Assembly (NCBI RefSeq): GCF_015354055.1
Contig: NZ_JACHTM010000003.1
Location: 1 to 64,000, forward strand
Direction of reading: 5' to 3'
Length of the DNA: 64,000 nt
From: Thermaurantiacus tibetensis
GTDB taxonomy: Bacteria > Pseudomonadota > Alphaproteobacteria > Sphingomonadales > Sphingomonadaceae
Made by a program: the position numbers and the translations under genes. The notes beneath the pieces are model-generated. The model saw only the letters and a program-made list of their open reading frames with translations. It did not search any database and was not told where the DNA came from. Shown here in pieces: positions 8,387 to 19,622 of the stretch; the stretch's first letter is position 1; each line of letters starts with the position of its first letter.

Positions 8387-9171
8387 AGGTCGAAGGTGGC
8401 AAGGAGCGGCACGTGGTCAGACGGGCGCGGCCATCCGCGCGCCTCCCGCAGGGTCTCGACCCCGAGGGCCGCATCCACAAGCTCGGGCGAGCACCAGACA
8501 TGGTCGAGGCGCCGGCCGCGGTCGGAGGCCTCCCAGTCGCGCGCGCGATAGCTCCACCAGCTGTAGAGCCGCTCGGGCGGGGGCACGAAGCGGCGGCCGA
8601 GATCGCACCAGTTGCGGCTCGCCTGGAGCTGGCCCAGCGCCTCGACCTCGACCGGGGTGTGGGAGACGACGTCGAGCAGGGCCTCGTGGTCCCACACATC
8701 CTCGGGCAGGGGCGCGATGTTGAGGTCGCCGACGAGGATGGCGGGCGCGCGGTGCGCGGCCGACCAGTCGGTCATGCGGGCGAGAAAGTCGAGCTTCTGG
8801 CGGAACTTGGGGTTGATCTCCCGGTCGGGGACATCGCCCCCAGCCGGGATGTAGACGTTGTGGAGCTCGATGCCCGAAGGCAGGCGAACGGCAACATGGC
8901 GCGCTTCGCCGTTGCCCTGCCAGTCCTGGCGTTCGATCGGCTCGAGCGGCAGGCGCGAGGCGATGGCAACCCCATGATGCATCCGCTGGCCGTTGAGGTG
9001 AAGGTGCGGCAGGCCGAGGGCCGCGAACAGCGGACGGGGAAACTCGGCATCCGTGCACTTCGTCTCCTGGAGGCAGAGGATGTCGACCCTGTGCCGACGG
9101 AGCAGCTCCTCGAGGAGGTGCGGGCGCGCGCGAACGCTGTTGATGTTGAGGCTCGCGATGGTGAGCGGCAT
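8383..9171 (-). CDS. xthA: Exodeoxyribonuclease III
   Basis: 262 residues from ATG 9171 (an in-frame GTG at 9180 would add VVP-like residues; the ATG gives the usual short N-terminus). AP endonuclease/3'-5' exonuclease of base-excision repair. Family motifs present: SLNINSVRAR, LQETK (metal Glu), the YIPAGGD segment, GDLNIAP (catalytic Asp and Asn), the WSYRARDWEASDRGRRLDHV region and SDHVPLLA (catalytic His). First gene of the xthA-ribA-ldt unit. A strong hairpin lies upstream at 9231-9262. Confidence 0.95.
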   Translation of the reverse strand: MPLTIASLNINSVRARPHLLEELLRRHRVDILCLQETKCTDAEFPRPLFAALGLPHLHLNGQRMHHGVAIASRLPLEPIERQDWQGNGEARHVAVRLPSGIELHNVYIPAGGDVPDREINPKFRQKLDFLARMTDWSAAHRAPAILVGDLNIAPLPEDVWDHEALLDVVSHTPVEVEALGQLQASRNWCDLGRRFVPPPERLYSWWSYRARDWEASDRGRRLDHVWCSPELVDAALGVETLREARGWPRPSDHVPLLATFDL

Positions 9172-9230
9172 GGGGACCACTTGGCCGCCCCTGTCGTGCG
9201 CGGCAAGCCCCGCGAGGCCTCCAACGCATT

Positions 9231-9262
9231 GGCCCCTGCTCCGGGGGCATGGAGCAGGGGCC
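9231..9262. terminator. 12-bp perfect hairpin between lolA and xthA
   Basis: GGCCCCTGCTCC (9231-9242) and GGAGCAGGGGCC (9251-9262) form a perfect 12-bp stem with an 8-base loop. It lies downstream of lolA and upstream of xthA, both read leftward. A T-rich GTTTAT follows on the plus side only, so for leftward transcripts it lacks a U-tract; it could be a weak terminator or an mRNA-stability or processing hairpin. Confidence 0.5.
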
Positions 9263-9450
9263 GTTTATGCGTTCGTCACGCAAGGGAGGGCGGGGCCGGG
9301 CAACAGGGGGCAAATCCCGGCGGCGCCTCTCCTGTTCACGCTTCTAGGCCATGGAGGCTTTCCGAACCGTGAACGGGAAAAACTTGCCGAAATTCTGCTG
9401 GCAATCAAGCCGGCGCGTGGGCGGGACGCTTCGCCGACCCGGCAGCTGGG

Positions 9451-10059
9451 TCACGCCCCCGGGCGTCCGGTGCGCGGGCGCGGATCGCGGAACGTGAAAG
9501 CGTTCTCGCCAACCTCGACGTTCCAGCGGATGTCCGAAAGTTCCACCTGCGTCAGGTTGTTCTGGCCGTCGATCACGCGCCAGCCGAGAAGGCGCAGCCC
9601 GCCAGGTGCGGCGGAATCGGGCGCGAGGAAGAAGCGGATCCTGCCGAGGTCGGGCCGCTTCGGGTCCTGCGCCTCGACGGTCACGGCGCCGGGAATCGGC
9701 GACTCGCGTTCGGGCACGAGGCGGGCGATTCGCGACAGGTTCGCCTCGGGGTCGAGGAGGACGGCAAGCGGGGTCTGGCGCACAGGCCACTGCGAGACCT
9801 GGGCAACGCCATAGTCGATGAACGAGAGCCGCTGGCCATCGGCCACCACGAGGATGCGCGCTCCGGGCCCGTAGTCGAACCGGATCCGGCCCGGGCGTTT
9901 CAGCGTCATCGTGCCGGTGGCGACGCTGCCGTCCTGGGCGGTCTGGCGAAAGGTGGCCGTCATGCTCCGCGTGGCCGCGAGCGCACGCTCGACATCCGCA
10001 AGGGTCGTGGCGGAGGCAGGCGCGGCGAGGACGAAGGCTGCAACCAGGGTGCGGATCAT
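9451..10059 (-). CDS. lolA: LolA-like outer-membrane lipoprotein carrier protein
   Basis: 202 residues. The N-terminal signal peptide (MIRTLVAAFVLAAPASA) is followed by a LolA-fold domain: MTATFRQTAQDGSVATGTMTLKR region, GRIRFDYGPG, LVVADGQRLSFIDYG and an aspartate- and lysine-rich second half. It should ferry lipoproteins across the periplasm to the outer membrane. The ATG overlaps the gph stop by 4 bp (ATGA), so the two are coupled. The in-frame reading continues far upstream, but the signal peptide and the overlap fix the start here. The sphingomonad-type version is divergent from E. coli LolA, so function is inferred from fold-level motifs. Confidence 0.82.
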   Translation of the reverse strand: MIRTLVAAFVLAAPASATTLADVERALAATRSMTATFRQTAQDGSVATGTMTLKRPGRIRFDYGPGARILVVADGQRLSFIDYGVAQVSQWPVRQTPLAVLLDPEANLSRIARLVPERESPIPGAVTVEAQDPKRPDLGRIRFFLAPDSAAPGGLRLLGWRVIDGQNNLTQVELSDIRWNVEVGENAFTFRDPRPRTGRPGA

Positions 10060-10751
10060 GGCCGGGCGGTTGCGTCCTCCCCGGTGAATCGGGCGTGAAG
10101 GGCCGCGAGCGCGCCTTCGAGGGCGGCGAACCCGTCGATCCGCGCGTCCGCTGCGATTTCGGCGTGGGGGATCTCGCTGTAACCGTGTGTCACCAGCACG
10201 AAGGGCACGCGTGCCGCGCGGGCGGTCTCCGAGTCGGTGGCCGAATCCCCCACGTAGACGGACGCGGCCGTCGCCCCGCCGGCGGCGGCGAGCGTGTCGA
10301 TGAGGTGGCGCGGATCGGGCTTGCGCCAGGGACGCGAATCGGCGCCGAGCACGGCGGCGAAGCGTGCCCGCCAGCCGATTGCGTCGAGGAGGGCAAGGGC
10401 AAGCGCTTCCGGCTTGTTGGTGCAGACCGCCAGCCGGACGCCCTCGCCCGCTAGCCAGTCGAGTACGGCTGCCGCCCCCGGGAACGGTCGGCTCATTGCC
10501 GCGATGTTGGCGCGGTAGTGGGCGAGGAAGAGGGGGAGCCCTTGGGCGACGAGCTCTGGGATGGCCTCCTGCGGGCCAGTGGCGGAAAGCCCGCGTTCGA
10601 GCAGGCGGCGCGCCCCCTGCCCGACCATGGCCCTCACCGACTCGGCCGGGACCGGGGGCCGGCCCAGGGCGGCCAGCGCATGGTTGAGTGCGGCAGCCAG
10701 ATCGGGCGCGGTGTCCACGAGCGTGCCGTCGAGGTCGAAGGCGACCGTCAT
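10056..10751 (-). CDS. gph: Phosphoglycolate phosphatase (HAD superfamily)
   Basis: 231 residues from ATG 10751 (an ATG at 10769 would add six residues). HAD motif I FDLDGTLVDT at residues 5-14 supplies the nucleophile Asp; motif II is CTNKP, motif III RKPDPRHL, motif IV GDSATDSETA. A helical cap lies at about 15-85. The enzyme dephosphorylates 2-phosphoglycolate, often produced by DNA repair or oxygenase side reactions. It is co-transcribed with lolA and divergent from glmU, an arrangement I associate with sphingomonads. Exact substrate within the HAD family is inferred. Confidence 0.88.
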   Translation of the reverse strand: MTVAFDLDGTLVDTAPDLAAALNHALAALGRPPVPAESVRAMVGQGARRLLERGLSATGPQEAIPELVAQGLPLFLAHYRANIAAMSRPFPGAAAVLDWLAGEGVRLAVCTNKPEALALALLDAIGWRARFAAVLGADSRPWRKPDPRHLIDTLAAAGGATAASVYVGDSATDSETARAARVPFVLVTHGYSEIPHAEIAADARIDGFAALEGALAALHARFTGEDATARP

Positions 10752-10856
10752 GGGAAGGCGCGGCGGCATGCGGCGGCCCGTGCCGGAAAGCCTCGGGGAA
10801 GGAAAGGCCGTGTCCCCATGGTGGCACGAGCGCGGAGGCTGTGGCAGGGGCGCGCC

Positions 10857-12203
10857 ATGCCGCAGCCTCTGGCACCCGCCATCGTCATCCTTGCCGCCGG
10901 CAAGGGCACGCGCATGCGCTCCGACACGCACAAGGTGCTGCACCCCGTTGGCGGCCGGCCGATGCTCCTCCACCTCCTCGAGACCGCCGCGGCACTGGCA
11001 CCGGTCCGCACGGTCGTGGTGGTGGGAGACCGGGCCGAGCAGGTGGCAGCCGTGGTCAAGCCGCTCGGCTGCGAGACCGTCGTCCAGGAGCCGCAGCTGG
11101 GCACGGGCCACGCCGTGCTGCAGGCGGAGCCGCTGCTCCGCGGCCACGAGGGGCCGATACTCGTCCTGTTCGGGGACGTGCCGCTGGTGCGTGCCGAGAC
11201 GCTTGCCGCGCTGCTTGCCGCCGTCAGCGCGGCCGCGCCGATCGCGGTGCTCGGGTTCCGTCCAGCCGAGCCGGGGGCCTATGGCCGCATCCTGACCGAC
11301 GCGGACGGGCGGATCCTGAGGATGGTCGAGGCCCGCGACGCAAGTCCCGAGGAGCTTGCCGTTCCGCTCTGCAACGCCGGCATGATGGCGATGGCCTCAC
11401 CGCTCCTCTGGCGGCTGCTGCACCAGGTCGGGAACGCCAATGCGGCCGGCGAATATTATCTGCCCGACATCGTGATGCTGGCGCGCGCGGAAGGTCTCGA
11501 CGCGACGGTGGTCGAGGCACGCGAGGACGAGCTCCTCGGTGTCAACAGCCGGGCCGACCTTGCGCGAGTCGAGGCGGCCTTCCAGGCGCGCCGCCGCCGC
11601 GAGGTGATGGAGGCGGGCGTCACGCTGGTGGCGCCAGAGACCGTCTTTCTCGCGCACGACACCCGCTTCGGGCGCGACTGTGTGGTGGAGCCCTTCGTGG
11701 TGTTCGGTCCCGGCGTCTCGCTCGGCGACCGGGTGGTGGTCCACGCCCACTCGCACCTCGAGGGCGCGACGCTCGGCGACGGCTGCGCGGTCGGCCCCTT
11801 CGCCCGCCTCCGGCCCGGGACGGTCCTCGAGGCGGGCGCCAGGGTGGGCAACTTCGTCGAGACCAAGAAGGCGCGGCTCGGCGCCGGGGCAAAGGCCAAC
11901 CACCTGACCTACCTTGGCGACGCCGAGGTGGGCCAGGGCGCCAACATCGGTGCAGGCACCATCACCTGCAACTACGACGGGTTCGACAAGTTCAGGACCG
12001 TAATCGGCAAAGGCGCCTTCATCGGCTCGAACAGCGCGCTGGTCGCGCCCGTCTCGGTAGGGGCCGGGGCGATCGTCGGCGCCGGCTCGGTCATTACCCG
12101 CGACGTGCCGGCCGATGCGCTTGCGGTCGCGCGCGGGCGCCAGGAGGCCCATGCCGGCTGGGCGGCGCGGTTTCGCGCGGGGAAGGCAGGCAAGGCTGAT
12201 TGA
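10857..12203 (+). CDS. glmU: Bifunctional GlcNAc-1-P uridylyltransferase / GlcN-1-P acetyltransferase
   Basis: 448 residues. It catalyses the last two steps to UDP-GlcNAc for peptidoglycan and LPS. The N-terminal Rossmann pyrophosphorylase domain (1-225) shows ILAAGKGTRM, LFGDVPLV and an NAG near residue 166. The left-handed beta-helix acetyltransferase domain (about 245-448) has hexapeptide repeats and AKANHLTYLGDAEVG with the catalytic His, followed by GAGTITCNYDG. ATG 10857 is preferred; an in-frame upstream ATG at 10818 is possible. It is divergent from gph, and glmS lies downstream but is separated by a toxin-antitoxin remnant. Confidence 0.96.
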   Translation: MPQPLAPAIVILAAGKGTRMRSDTHKVLHPVGGRPMLLHLLETAAALAPVRTVVVVGDRAEQVAAVVKPLGCETVVQEPQLGTGHAVLQAEPLLRGHEGPILVLFGDVPLVRAETLAALLAAVSAAAPIAVLGFRPAEPGAYGRILTDADGRILRMVEARDASPEELAVPLCNAGMMAMASPLLWRLLHQVGNANAAGEYYLPDIVMLARAEGLDATVVEAREDELLGVNSRADLARVEAAFQARRRREVMEAGVTLVAPETVFLAHDTRFGRDCVVEPFVVFGPGVSLGDRVVVHAHSHLEGATLGDGCAVGPFARLRPGTVLEAGARVGNFVETKKARLGAGAKANHLTYLGDAEVGQGANIGAGTITCNYDGFDKFRTVIGKGAFIGSNSALVAPVSVGAGAIVGAGSVITRDVPADALAVARGRQEAHAGWAARFRAGKAGKAD

Positions 12204-12233
12204 GACAGAATGACATCGTGATATCGGAAAGCC

Positions 12234-12467
12234 ATGCGCACGCTCATCGACATTCCCGCCGACGACCTCGAGCGGCTCGATGCGCTGGCACGGCGCGACC
12301 GCCAATCGCGCGTGGCCGCGGTGCGCGACGGCGTTTGCGCCCATCCGCTCGGCCATTCCGAACCGGGATGGATCGCTTGCGGTCAGGGGCGCTGGAGGGA
12401 GCTGCCCGGCCCGGCCGACGGCGTGCTCTACCCGCAGGAGATCCGCCAGGACCGGGATGCGGACTGA
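12234..12467 (+). pseudogene. VapB-type ribbon-helix-helix antitoxin remnant
   Basis: The first 25 residues (MRTLIDIPADDLERLDALARR, then QSR) match the start of ribbon-helix-helix VapB antitoxins, and the end (DGVLYPQEIRQD) resembles their C-terminal toxin-binding tail. The middle (about residues 32-58) does not look like either and lacks the usual AIREAV-type helix, suggesting local decay or compensating frameshifts. It is followed seven bases later by an equally damaged vapC, so the module is probably inactive. Confidence 0.55.
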
Positions 12468-12473
12468 CGGCCG

Positions 12474-12689
12474 ATGTCCGACCCCGAGTTCGATACCCAT
12501 GCGCTGGTTGACTGCTGCCGCGGCTGCCCCGAGGCCCGAACCGTCACCCTCCACCTCGGCAGTATGAAGCTCCTTGATGCCATCATCCCCGCCACGGCCC
12601 AAGTGCGTGGCGCCAGTCTCATCACCCGCGACACGCGCGACCTTCCGGCCGGCTGGCCGGGCATTCGCGTGCCCTCCGAGCTTCCCTGA
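12474..12689 (+). pseudogene. VapC-type PIN-domain toxin remnant with internal deletion
   Basis: A 71-codon frame that joins a PIN-domain N-terminus (EFDTHALVDCCRGCPEA, compare the usual FDTNILIDYLxG-PEA) directly to a PIN C-terminus (LLDAIIPATAQVRGASLITRDTRDLPAG-PGIRVP). Normal VapC toxins are about 125-135 residues, so roughly 55 central residues, including conserved acidic active-site positions, are missing. An RNase activity is therefore very unlikely. Located in the gap between glmU and glmS. Confidence 0.65.
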
Positions 12690-12700
12690 AAGGCCCCTCC

Positions 12701-14520
<1,820 letters not shown>

Positions 14521-14524
<4 letters not shown>

Positions 14525-15870
14525 CCGCGTCCTTCGACTTCGACTTCTTCGTGATCGGTGCGGGCTCGGGCGGGGTGCGCGCAGCCCGCATCGCCGCCGG
14601 CCATGGCGCGAAGGTGGGCATTGCCGAGGAGCACCGGGTGGGCGGCACCTGCGTCATCCGCGGCTGCGTGCCGAAGAAGCTCCTCGTCATCGGCGCCCAC
14701 TTCGCCGAAGACCTGGTGGATGCCGCCCGCTTCGGCTGGCGGATCGAGGGCCGCCACTTCGACTGGCCGACCCTCAGGAACAATGTGCTCGCCGACGTGA
14801 GCCGGCTGGAGCGGGCCTACCAGGCGACCCTCGACAGCCACGCGGTCGAGACCTTCCACGCCCGCGCCGAGCTTGCCGGGCCCAACCGGGTGCGGGTGGG
14901 CGAGCGCGAGGTCACGGCGCGGCACGTGCTGGTGGCAACCGGCGCGCGGCCGCAGGTGCCGGCCGACGTTCCCGGCGCGGAGCTCGGCATCACTTCGAAC
15001 GAGGTCTTCCACCTCGAGGCCCTGCCCGAGCGGATCGCCATCGTCGGCGGCGGCTACATCGCCAACGAGTTCGCCGGAATCTTCCACGAGCTCGGCAGCC
15101 GGGTGACGCAGCTCGTGCGGGGCAATCGCCTCCTCCGTGGCTGGGAGCCGGCGCTTGCCGACCGGCTGCTGCAGATCTCGCTCGGCAAGCACATCGACAT
15201 CCGCCTCGACTGCCAGCCGACCCGGGTCGAGCGGCTGGCGGGAGGCCAGCTCCGGGTCGCGCTCTCGGCCGGCGAGCCGCTCGAGGTGGATGCGCTGCTC
15301 TGGGCCATCGGCCGCATCCCCAACGCCGACGGCCTCGGGCTCGAGGCGCTCGGCGTCACCCGGCGCAACCGCGGCGAGATCGCGGTGGACGATGGCAGCA
15401 CCACGAACCTTCCATGGCTCCACGCCGTCGGCGACGTGACCGACCGGATGCAGCTCACCCCGATCGCCATCCGCGAGGGCCATGCGCTTGCCGACCGGCT
15501 GTTCGGCGGCCGCCACTGGACGGTGGACTATGCGAACGTGCCGTCGGCCGTCTTCAGCCACCCGCCGCTCGCCTCGGTCGGCATGACCGAGCCCGAGGCC
15601 CGCGAGCGGCTGGGTGGCGTGCGCATCTTCACCGCCGACTTCCGGCCGATGAAGAACGTGCTCGCCGGACGCGACGAGCGCGCACTCTACAAGCTCGTCG
15701 TCGATGCCGCGACCGACCGCATCGTCGGCGCGCACCTGATCGGGCCCGAAGCGCCCGAGATCCTCCAGGCGCTTGCCATCGCGGTGAAGGCAGGCCTCAC
15801 CAAGGCCGAGCTCGACTCGACCGTCGCCCTCCACCCGACCATGGCCGAGGAACTGGTCCTGATGCGCTGA
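14521..15870 (+). CDS. gor: Glutathione-disulfide reductase
   Basis: 449 residues from GTG 14521, overlapping glmS by 4 bp. Class I FAD-dependent pyridine-nucleotide disulfide reductase that regenerates glutathione with NADPH. FAD motif FVIGAGSGGVRAAR, redox disulfide C44/C49 in GGTCVIRGCVPKK, NAD(P) motif IAIVGGGYIANEF, a HAVGDVTDR FAD-binding segment and the C-terminal active-site HPTMAEE from the partner subunit. The close gap after the CVPKK block and the RGNRLLRGWE stretch are usual for Gor rather than lipoamide dehydrogenase. Coupling to glmS is probably positional rather than functional. Confidence 0.93.
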
Positions 15871-15904
15871 CGCGGCTAGGGTGGCGCCTGGAGGAGAGGC
15901 GGCC

Positions 15905-17332
15905 ATGGCAGGCGGTGTCGAGGCGGCGATCAGGGGCGTGGTGGGCACGGGGCTGGCGGCGCTCGCCGGCTTCAACCGGGGGCGGATGCGCCCTGACCCC
16001 AACCCCTGGATGAACGGGGTGTTCGCCCCCGTCACCGAGGAGGTCACGCTCGAGGGCCTCGAGGTCCGCGGGACCATCCCCGAGGCACTCGACGGCCTCT
16101 ACGTCAGGAACGGCGCCAACCCGCTCGGCACCGAGCACCAGCCGAGCCACCACTGGTTCCTCGGGCAGGGCATGGTCCACGGCGTGCGCCTGAAGGACGG
16201 CAGGGCGCTCTGGTACCGCAACCGCTGGGTGCGCTCGAACGCGGTTTCGGCCTTCCTCGGCGAAGCGCCTGCGCCTGGCCCCCGCCACCCGCTGACCGAC
16301 GTTGCCAACACCAACGTGGTGGACATCGGCGGGAAGACCTACGCGATCGTCGAGGCCGCCGGATACCCGGTCGAGCTCGGACCCGATCTTGCGACGCTCC
16401 GCCACGACCCGTTCGGCGGCACGCTCACCACCCCCTTCTCCGCCCACCCCCACCGGGACCCGGCCACGGGGAAGCACCATGCCATCTGCTACGAGGGCGC
16501 CCCGAACGGCCGGGTGTGGCATGTCGTCGTCTCGCCCGGTGGCCGCGTCGAGCGGGCGGAGGAGATCGCGGTTGCCGACGGCCCCTCGATCCACGACTGC
16601 GCCATCACCGAACGGCACATCCTCGTCTTCGACCTGCCGGTCACCTTCGCGCTCGACCGCTACCTCAAGGGTCACCGCTTCCCGCTGGCGTGGAACCCGC
16701 GGCACCCCGCCCGGGTCGGCGTGCTCGGCCTCGAGGCGCCGGGGGCGAGCATCCGCTGGTGCGCGGTCGACCCCTGCTACGTCTTCCACCCCGCCAACGC
16801 CTTCGAGGTTGGCGACGGCACCATCGTCTGCGACCTCGTGGTGCACGACCGCATGTTCTGGCGCTCCACCTCGGGGCCGGACGCGCAGCGCATCACCCTC
16901 GAGCGCTGGACCCTCGACCCGGCTGCGGGAACGGTTGCGCGCCGCGTGCTCGACGACCGGCCGCAGGAGTTCCCCCGGATCGACGAGCGGCGGACCGGCC
17001 GCCGCCACGGCCATGTCTGGACCGCGGAAGTGGACCTGGCCACGGTCGTCGCCACCCCCCGCCTGCTTGCCCATGACGTCGAAGCTGGCAGCAGCCAGGT
17101 GCACGACTTCGGCCCCGGCGCCATGGTGGGCGAGTTCGTGCATGTGCCGCGCGGCAAGCGCGAGCTGGAGGGCTGGCTCGTGGGCCTCGTCGCCTGGCCA
17201 GGCGAGGGGCGAAGCGCGCTCATGATCCTCGATGCGGCCGACATCGCGGCGCCGCCGGTCGCCGAGGTACGCATCCCCCGGCGGATTCCGCCCGGCTTCC
17301 ACGGCAACTGGATCCCCGCCCTCCCCGCCTGA
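15905..17332 (+). CDS. Carotenoid-cleavage oxygenase family dioxygenase
   Basis: 475 residues from ATG 15905, chosen because GGAGGAGAGG at 15890-15899 is correctly spaced. Non-heme iron(II) dioxygenase that splits a carbon-carbon double bond in carotenoids or stilbene-like phenylpropanoids. All four iron-binding histidines can be placed in their family motifs: H181 (SAHPHRD), H230 (SIHDCAI), H295 (FHPANAFE) and H466 (GFHGNW). Blade-type WYRNRWVRS near residue 103 also fits. No signal peptide. It follows gor with a 34-bp gap. Substrate cannot be decided: lignostilbene and apocarotenoid enzymes share these features. Confidence 0.92.
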   Translation: MAGGVEAAIRGVVGTGLAALAGFNRGRMRPDPNPWMNGVFAPVTEEVTLEGLEVRGTIPEALDGLYVRNGANPLGTEHQPSHHWFLGQGMVHGVRLKDGRALWYRNRWVRSNAVSAFLGEAPAPGPRHPLTDVANTNVVDIGGKTYAIVEAAGYPVELGPDLATLRHDPFGGTLTTPFSAHPHRDPATGKHHAICYEGAPNGRVWHVVVSPGGRVERAEEIAVADGPSIHDCAITERHILVFDLPVTFALDRYLKGHRFPLAWNPRHPARVGVLGLEAPGASIRWCAVDPCYVFHPANAFEVGDGTIVCDLVVHDRMFWRSTSGPDAQRITLERWTLDPAAGTVARRVLDDRPQEFPRIDERRTGRRHGHVWTAEVDLATVVATPRLLAHDVEAGSSQVHDFGPGAMVGEFVHVPRGKRELEGWLVGLVAWPGEGRSALMILDAADIAAPPVAEVRIPRRIPPGFHGNWIPALPA

Positions 17333-17373
17333 GGCTTGCCCGCCCGCGCCTGCCGGTGCATGACGCAGGCGCG

Positions 17374-18747
17374 ATGGCGAAACCCTGGACACCTTCCTCG
17401 TGGCGCGCGGCCGAAGCGCGGCAGCTGCCGGCCTGGCCCGACCCTGCGCGCGCGGCAGCGGTCGAGGCCGAGATGCGGAGCTATCCGCCGCTCGTGTTCG
17501 CCGGCGAGGCGCGCGACCTCAAGGCCCGCCTTGCGGACGTGGCGGCAGGCCGCGCCTTCCTGCTCCAGGGTGGGGACTGTGCGGAGAGCTTCGCCGAGTT
17601 CCACCCCAACACCATCCGCGACACCTTCCGGGTGATCCTGCAGATGGCCGTCACCCTCACCTTCGCAAGCCACATGCCGGTGGTGAAGGTGGGGCGGATG
17701 GCCGGGCAGTTCGCCAAGCCCCGTTCGGCCGACATGGAGGAACAGGGCGGCGTCGCCCTTCCCTCCTACCGGGGCGACATCGTGAACGACATCGGCTTCG
17801 ACGCCGAGGCCCGCACCCCCGACCCGGAACGGCAGAAGCGCGCCTACATGCAGGCCGCCGCGACGCTCAACCTGCTGCGCGCGCTTGCAACCGGCGGCTA
17901 CGCCAACCTCCACCAGGTCCACAAGTGGAACCTCGACTTCATGGCCCGCTCGCCCTGGGCCGAGCGCTATGCCGAGGTGGCAACGCGGATCGGCGAGGCG
18001 CTCGCCTTCATGGAGGCCTGCGGCATCTCGCCCGAGACCGTGCCGCAGCTCAAGGGCACGGAGTTCTACACCAGCCACGAGGCGCTGCTCCTGGGCTATG
18101 AGGAGGCGATGACCCGGCAGGACAGCCTGACCGGCGACTGGGTGGACACCTCCGCCCACTTCCTCTGGATCGGGGACCGCACCCGCTTTCCAGGCTCCGC
18201 CCATGTCGAGTTCCTGCGCGGCGTGCTGAACCCCATCGGCATCAAGTGCGGGCCGAGTCTCACGCCCGATGATCTCCTGCGCCTCATCGACACGCTGAAC
18301 CCTGCCAACGAGCCCGGCCGGCTCACCCTCATCTCCCGCTTCGGCGCCGACCGGGTGGAAGCGCACCTCCCCGCGCTCATCCGCGCGGTGAAGCGCGAAG
18401 GCCGGCATGTGGTCTGGTCGTGCGACCCGATGCATGGCAACACCATCAAGTCCGCCTCGGGCCTCAAGACCCGGCCGTTCGAGCGCATCCTCGCCGAGGT
18501 GCGGCAGGTGTTCGCGGTCCACCGCGCCGAGGGAACGCACGCGGGCGGCATCCACATCGAGATGACCGGCCAGAACGTGACCGAGTGCACCGGCGGCGCG
18601 ATCGCCGTCACCGACGAGACGCTGGCCGACCGCTACCACACCCATTGCGACCCGAGGCTCAACGCCAGCCAGGCGCTCGAGCTCGCCTTCCTGCTCGCCG
18701 AGGAGCTGGCCGAGGCTCGCAGGGCCCGCCCCGCCGCCGCGGCCTGA
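17374..18747 (+). CDS. Class II 3-deoxy-7-phosphoheptulonate synthase
   Basis: 457 residues from ATG 17374 (an in-frame ATG at 17356 would add six). Condenses phosphoenolpyruvate and erythrose-4-phosphate, the first step of the shikimate pathway. Plant-like type II enzyme: [11 protein letters not shown] with a metal-ligand Cys, [16 protein letters not shown], the YRGDIVND block, [27 protein letters not shown] and the late [14 protein letters not shown] and [15 protein letters not shown] motifs. Monocistronic by position: the next gene has a very different base composition. Confidence 0.95.
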   Translation: MAKPWTPSSWRAAEARQLPAWPDPARAAAVEAEMRSYPPLVFAGEARDLKARLADVAAGRAFLLQGGDCAESFAEFHPNTIRDTFRVILQMAVTLTFASHMPVVKVGRMAGQFAKPRSADMEEQGGVALPSYRGDIVNDIGFDAEARTPDPERQKRAYMQAAATLNLLRALATGGYANLHQVHKWNLDFMARSPWAERYAEVATRIGEALAFMEACGISPETVPQLKGTEFYTSHEALLLGYEEAMTRQDSLTGDWVDTSAHFLWIGDRTRFPGSAHVEFLRGVLNPIGIKCGPSLTPDDLLRLIDTLNPANEPGRLTLISRFGADRVEAHLPALIRAVKREGRHVVWSCDPMHGNTIKSASGLKTRPFERILAEVRQVFAVHRAEGTHAGGIHIEMTGQNVTECTGGAIAVTDETLADRYHTHCDPRLNASQALELAFLLAEELAEARRARPAAAA

Positions 18748-18781
18748 GAGGCTTCTTGCCCCCTTTTAGGTAAAAACGCTG

Positions 18782-19594
18782 ATGCCCCTTAACAAACTCC
18801 GAAGAGATTTTTCTTTTAAGCAGTTCTATCGGACATTTACGCGATTTTCCATGGTTTTTCTGCCTCTATTTGTCTTGTCCAGCTGCAAAATTGAAGATGA
18901 TAGAATGCAAAACAAAGAGATTCAACAAAGCCCAAATTGGAATAACTTTTCTCTCCTTCCGCCACTGACAGGGCCAGAGCTTGTTAAAGAGGCAGAAAAG
19001 AGATTGGAAGATTTGCGAGAACTAGACAAAGAACCGGTGTTAGACTATACACTTCAGTTGGAAAATTGGCAATGGTTTTCTAGATCTGGCTATGCGATTG
19101 TGGAGGGACGAGTCAGGAACGTTGGTCAAGCGAGGATTAGAAACCTTGAAGTTGTAGTAGAATTTTATGACCAGAGCGGGAATTTCATTACTTCTGATAG
19201 CGCGCTTTCTGAATTCTCGCCACTGATGCCAAATCAGTCAACGCCATTTCGTGTTATGGCGCGATACAATCCTCTTATGGCAACCGCATCTATCAGGTTC
19301 AAGGAGTTATTGGGTTCTGAACTAAGCTATCGCGATGCGCGAAAGCATTCTACAGACGCTTTGGCGCGTGAAAGGCAGATTCTAAGATTGCAACGATCTC
19401 TTCAGACTCTCGGCTATATGAACTCTTCGGTGGATGGAAAGATCGGACCAGAAACTAGAAGAGCAATCAGCGAGTTTCGATCAGATTATGGGATTGCTCA
19501 CGCTAAAGTGGATGATCTCTTATCAGCCATAGCACTTGTTGCATCGGAAAGAGAGCCTCTTAGAAGGCAAAACAAAGACCTGGGTGGCAGCTAA
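18782..19594 (+). CDS. AT-rich lipoprotein with FxLyD-like and peptidoglycan-binding domains
   Basis: 270 residues. A basic N-terminus and hydrophobic stretch end in lipobox LSSC (C35), so it should be a lipidated envelope protein (a start at Met24 would leave a shorter signal). Residues about 97-172 (SGYAIVEGRVRNVGQ, then NLEVVVEFYDQSG) resemble an FxLyD beta-sandwich. Residues about 201-238 (LQRSLQTLGY, VDGKIGPETRRAISEFR) are a peptidoglycan_binding_1 repeat. The gene is strikingly AT-rich with codons such as AAA, AGA and TTA that its GC-rich neighbours avoid, a strong sign of recent transfer. No mobility gene or repeat borders it. Function unknown; wall-anchored lipoprotein is the safest description. 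Confidence 0.8.
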   Translation: MPLNKLRRDFSFKQFYRTFTRFSMVFLPLFVLSSCKIEDDRMQNKEIQQSPNWNNFSLLPPLTGPELVKEAEKRLEDLRELDKEPVLDYTLQLENWQWFSRSGYAIVEGRVRNVGQARIRNLEVVVEFYDQSGNFITSDSALSEFSPLMPNQSTPFRVMARYNPLMATASIRFKELLGSELSYRDARKHSTDALARERQILRLQRSLQTLGYMNSSVDGKIGPETRRAISEFRSDYGIAHAKVDDLLSAIALVASEREPLRRQNKDLGGS

Positions 19595-19622
19595 AGACTT
19601 TTCACTCTAAGGTCGTGGAGAT

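Noticed and set aside
10060-10875. Long N-terminal extension of lolA in frame
   Set aside because: It is the shadow of gph on the same strand in another frame; the LolA signal peptide starts exactly at the gph-lolA overlap.
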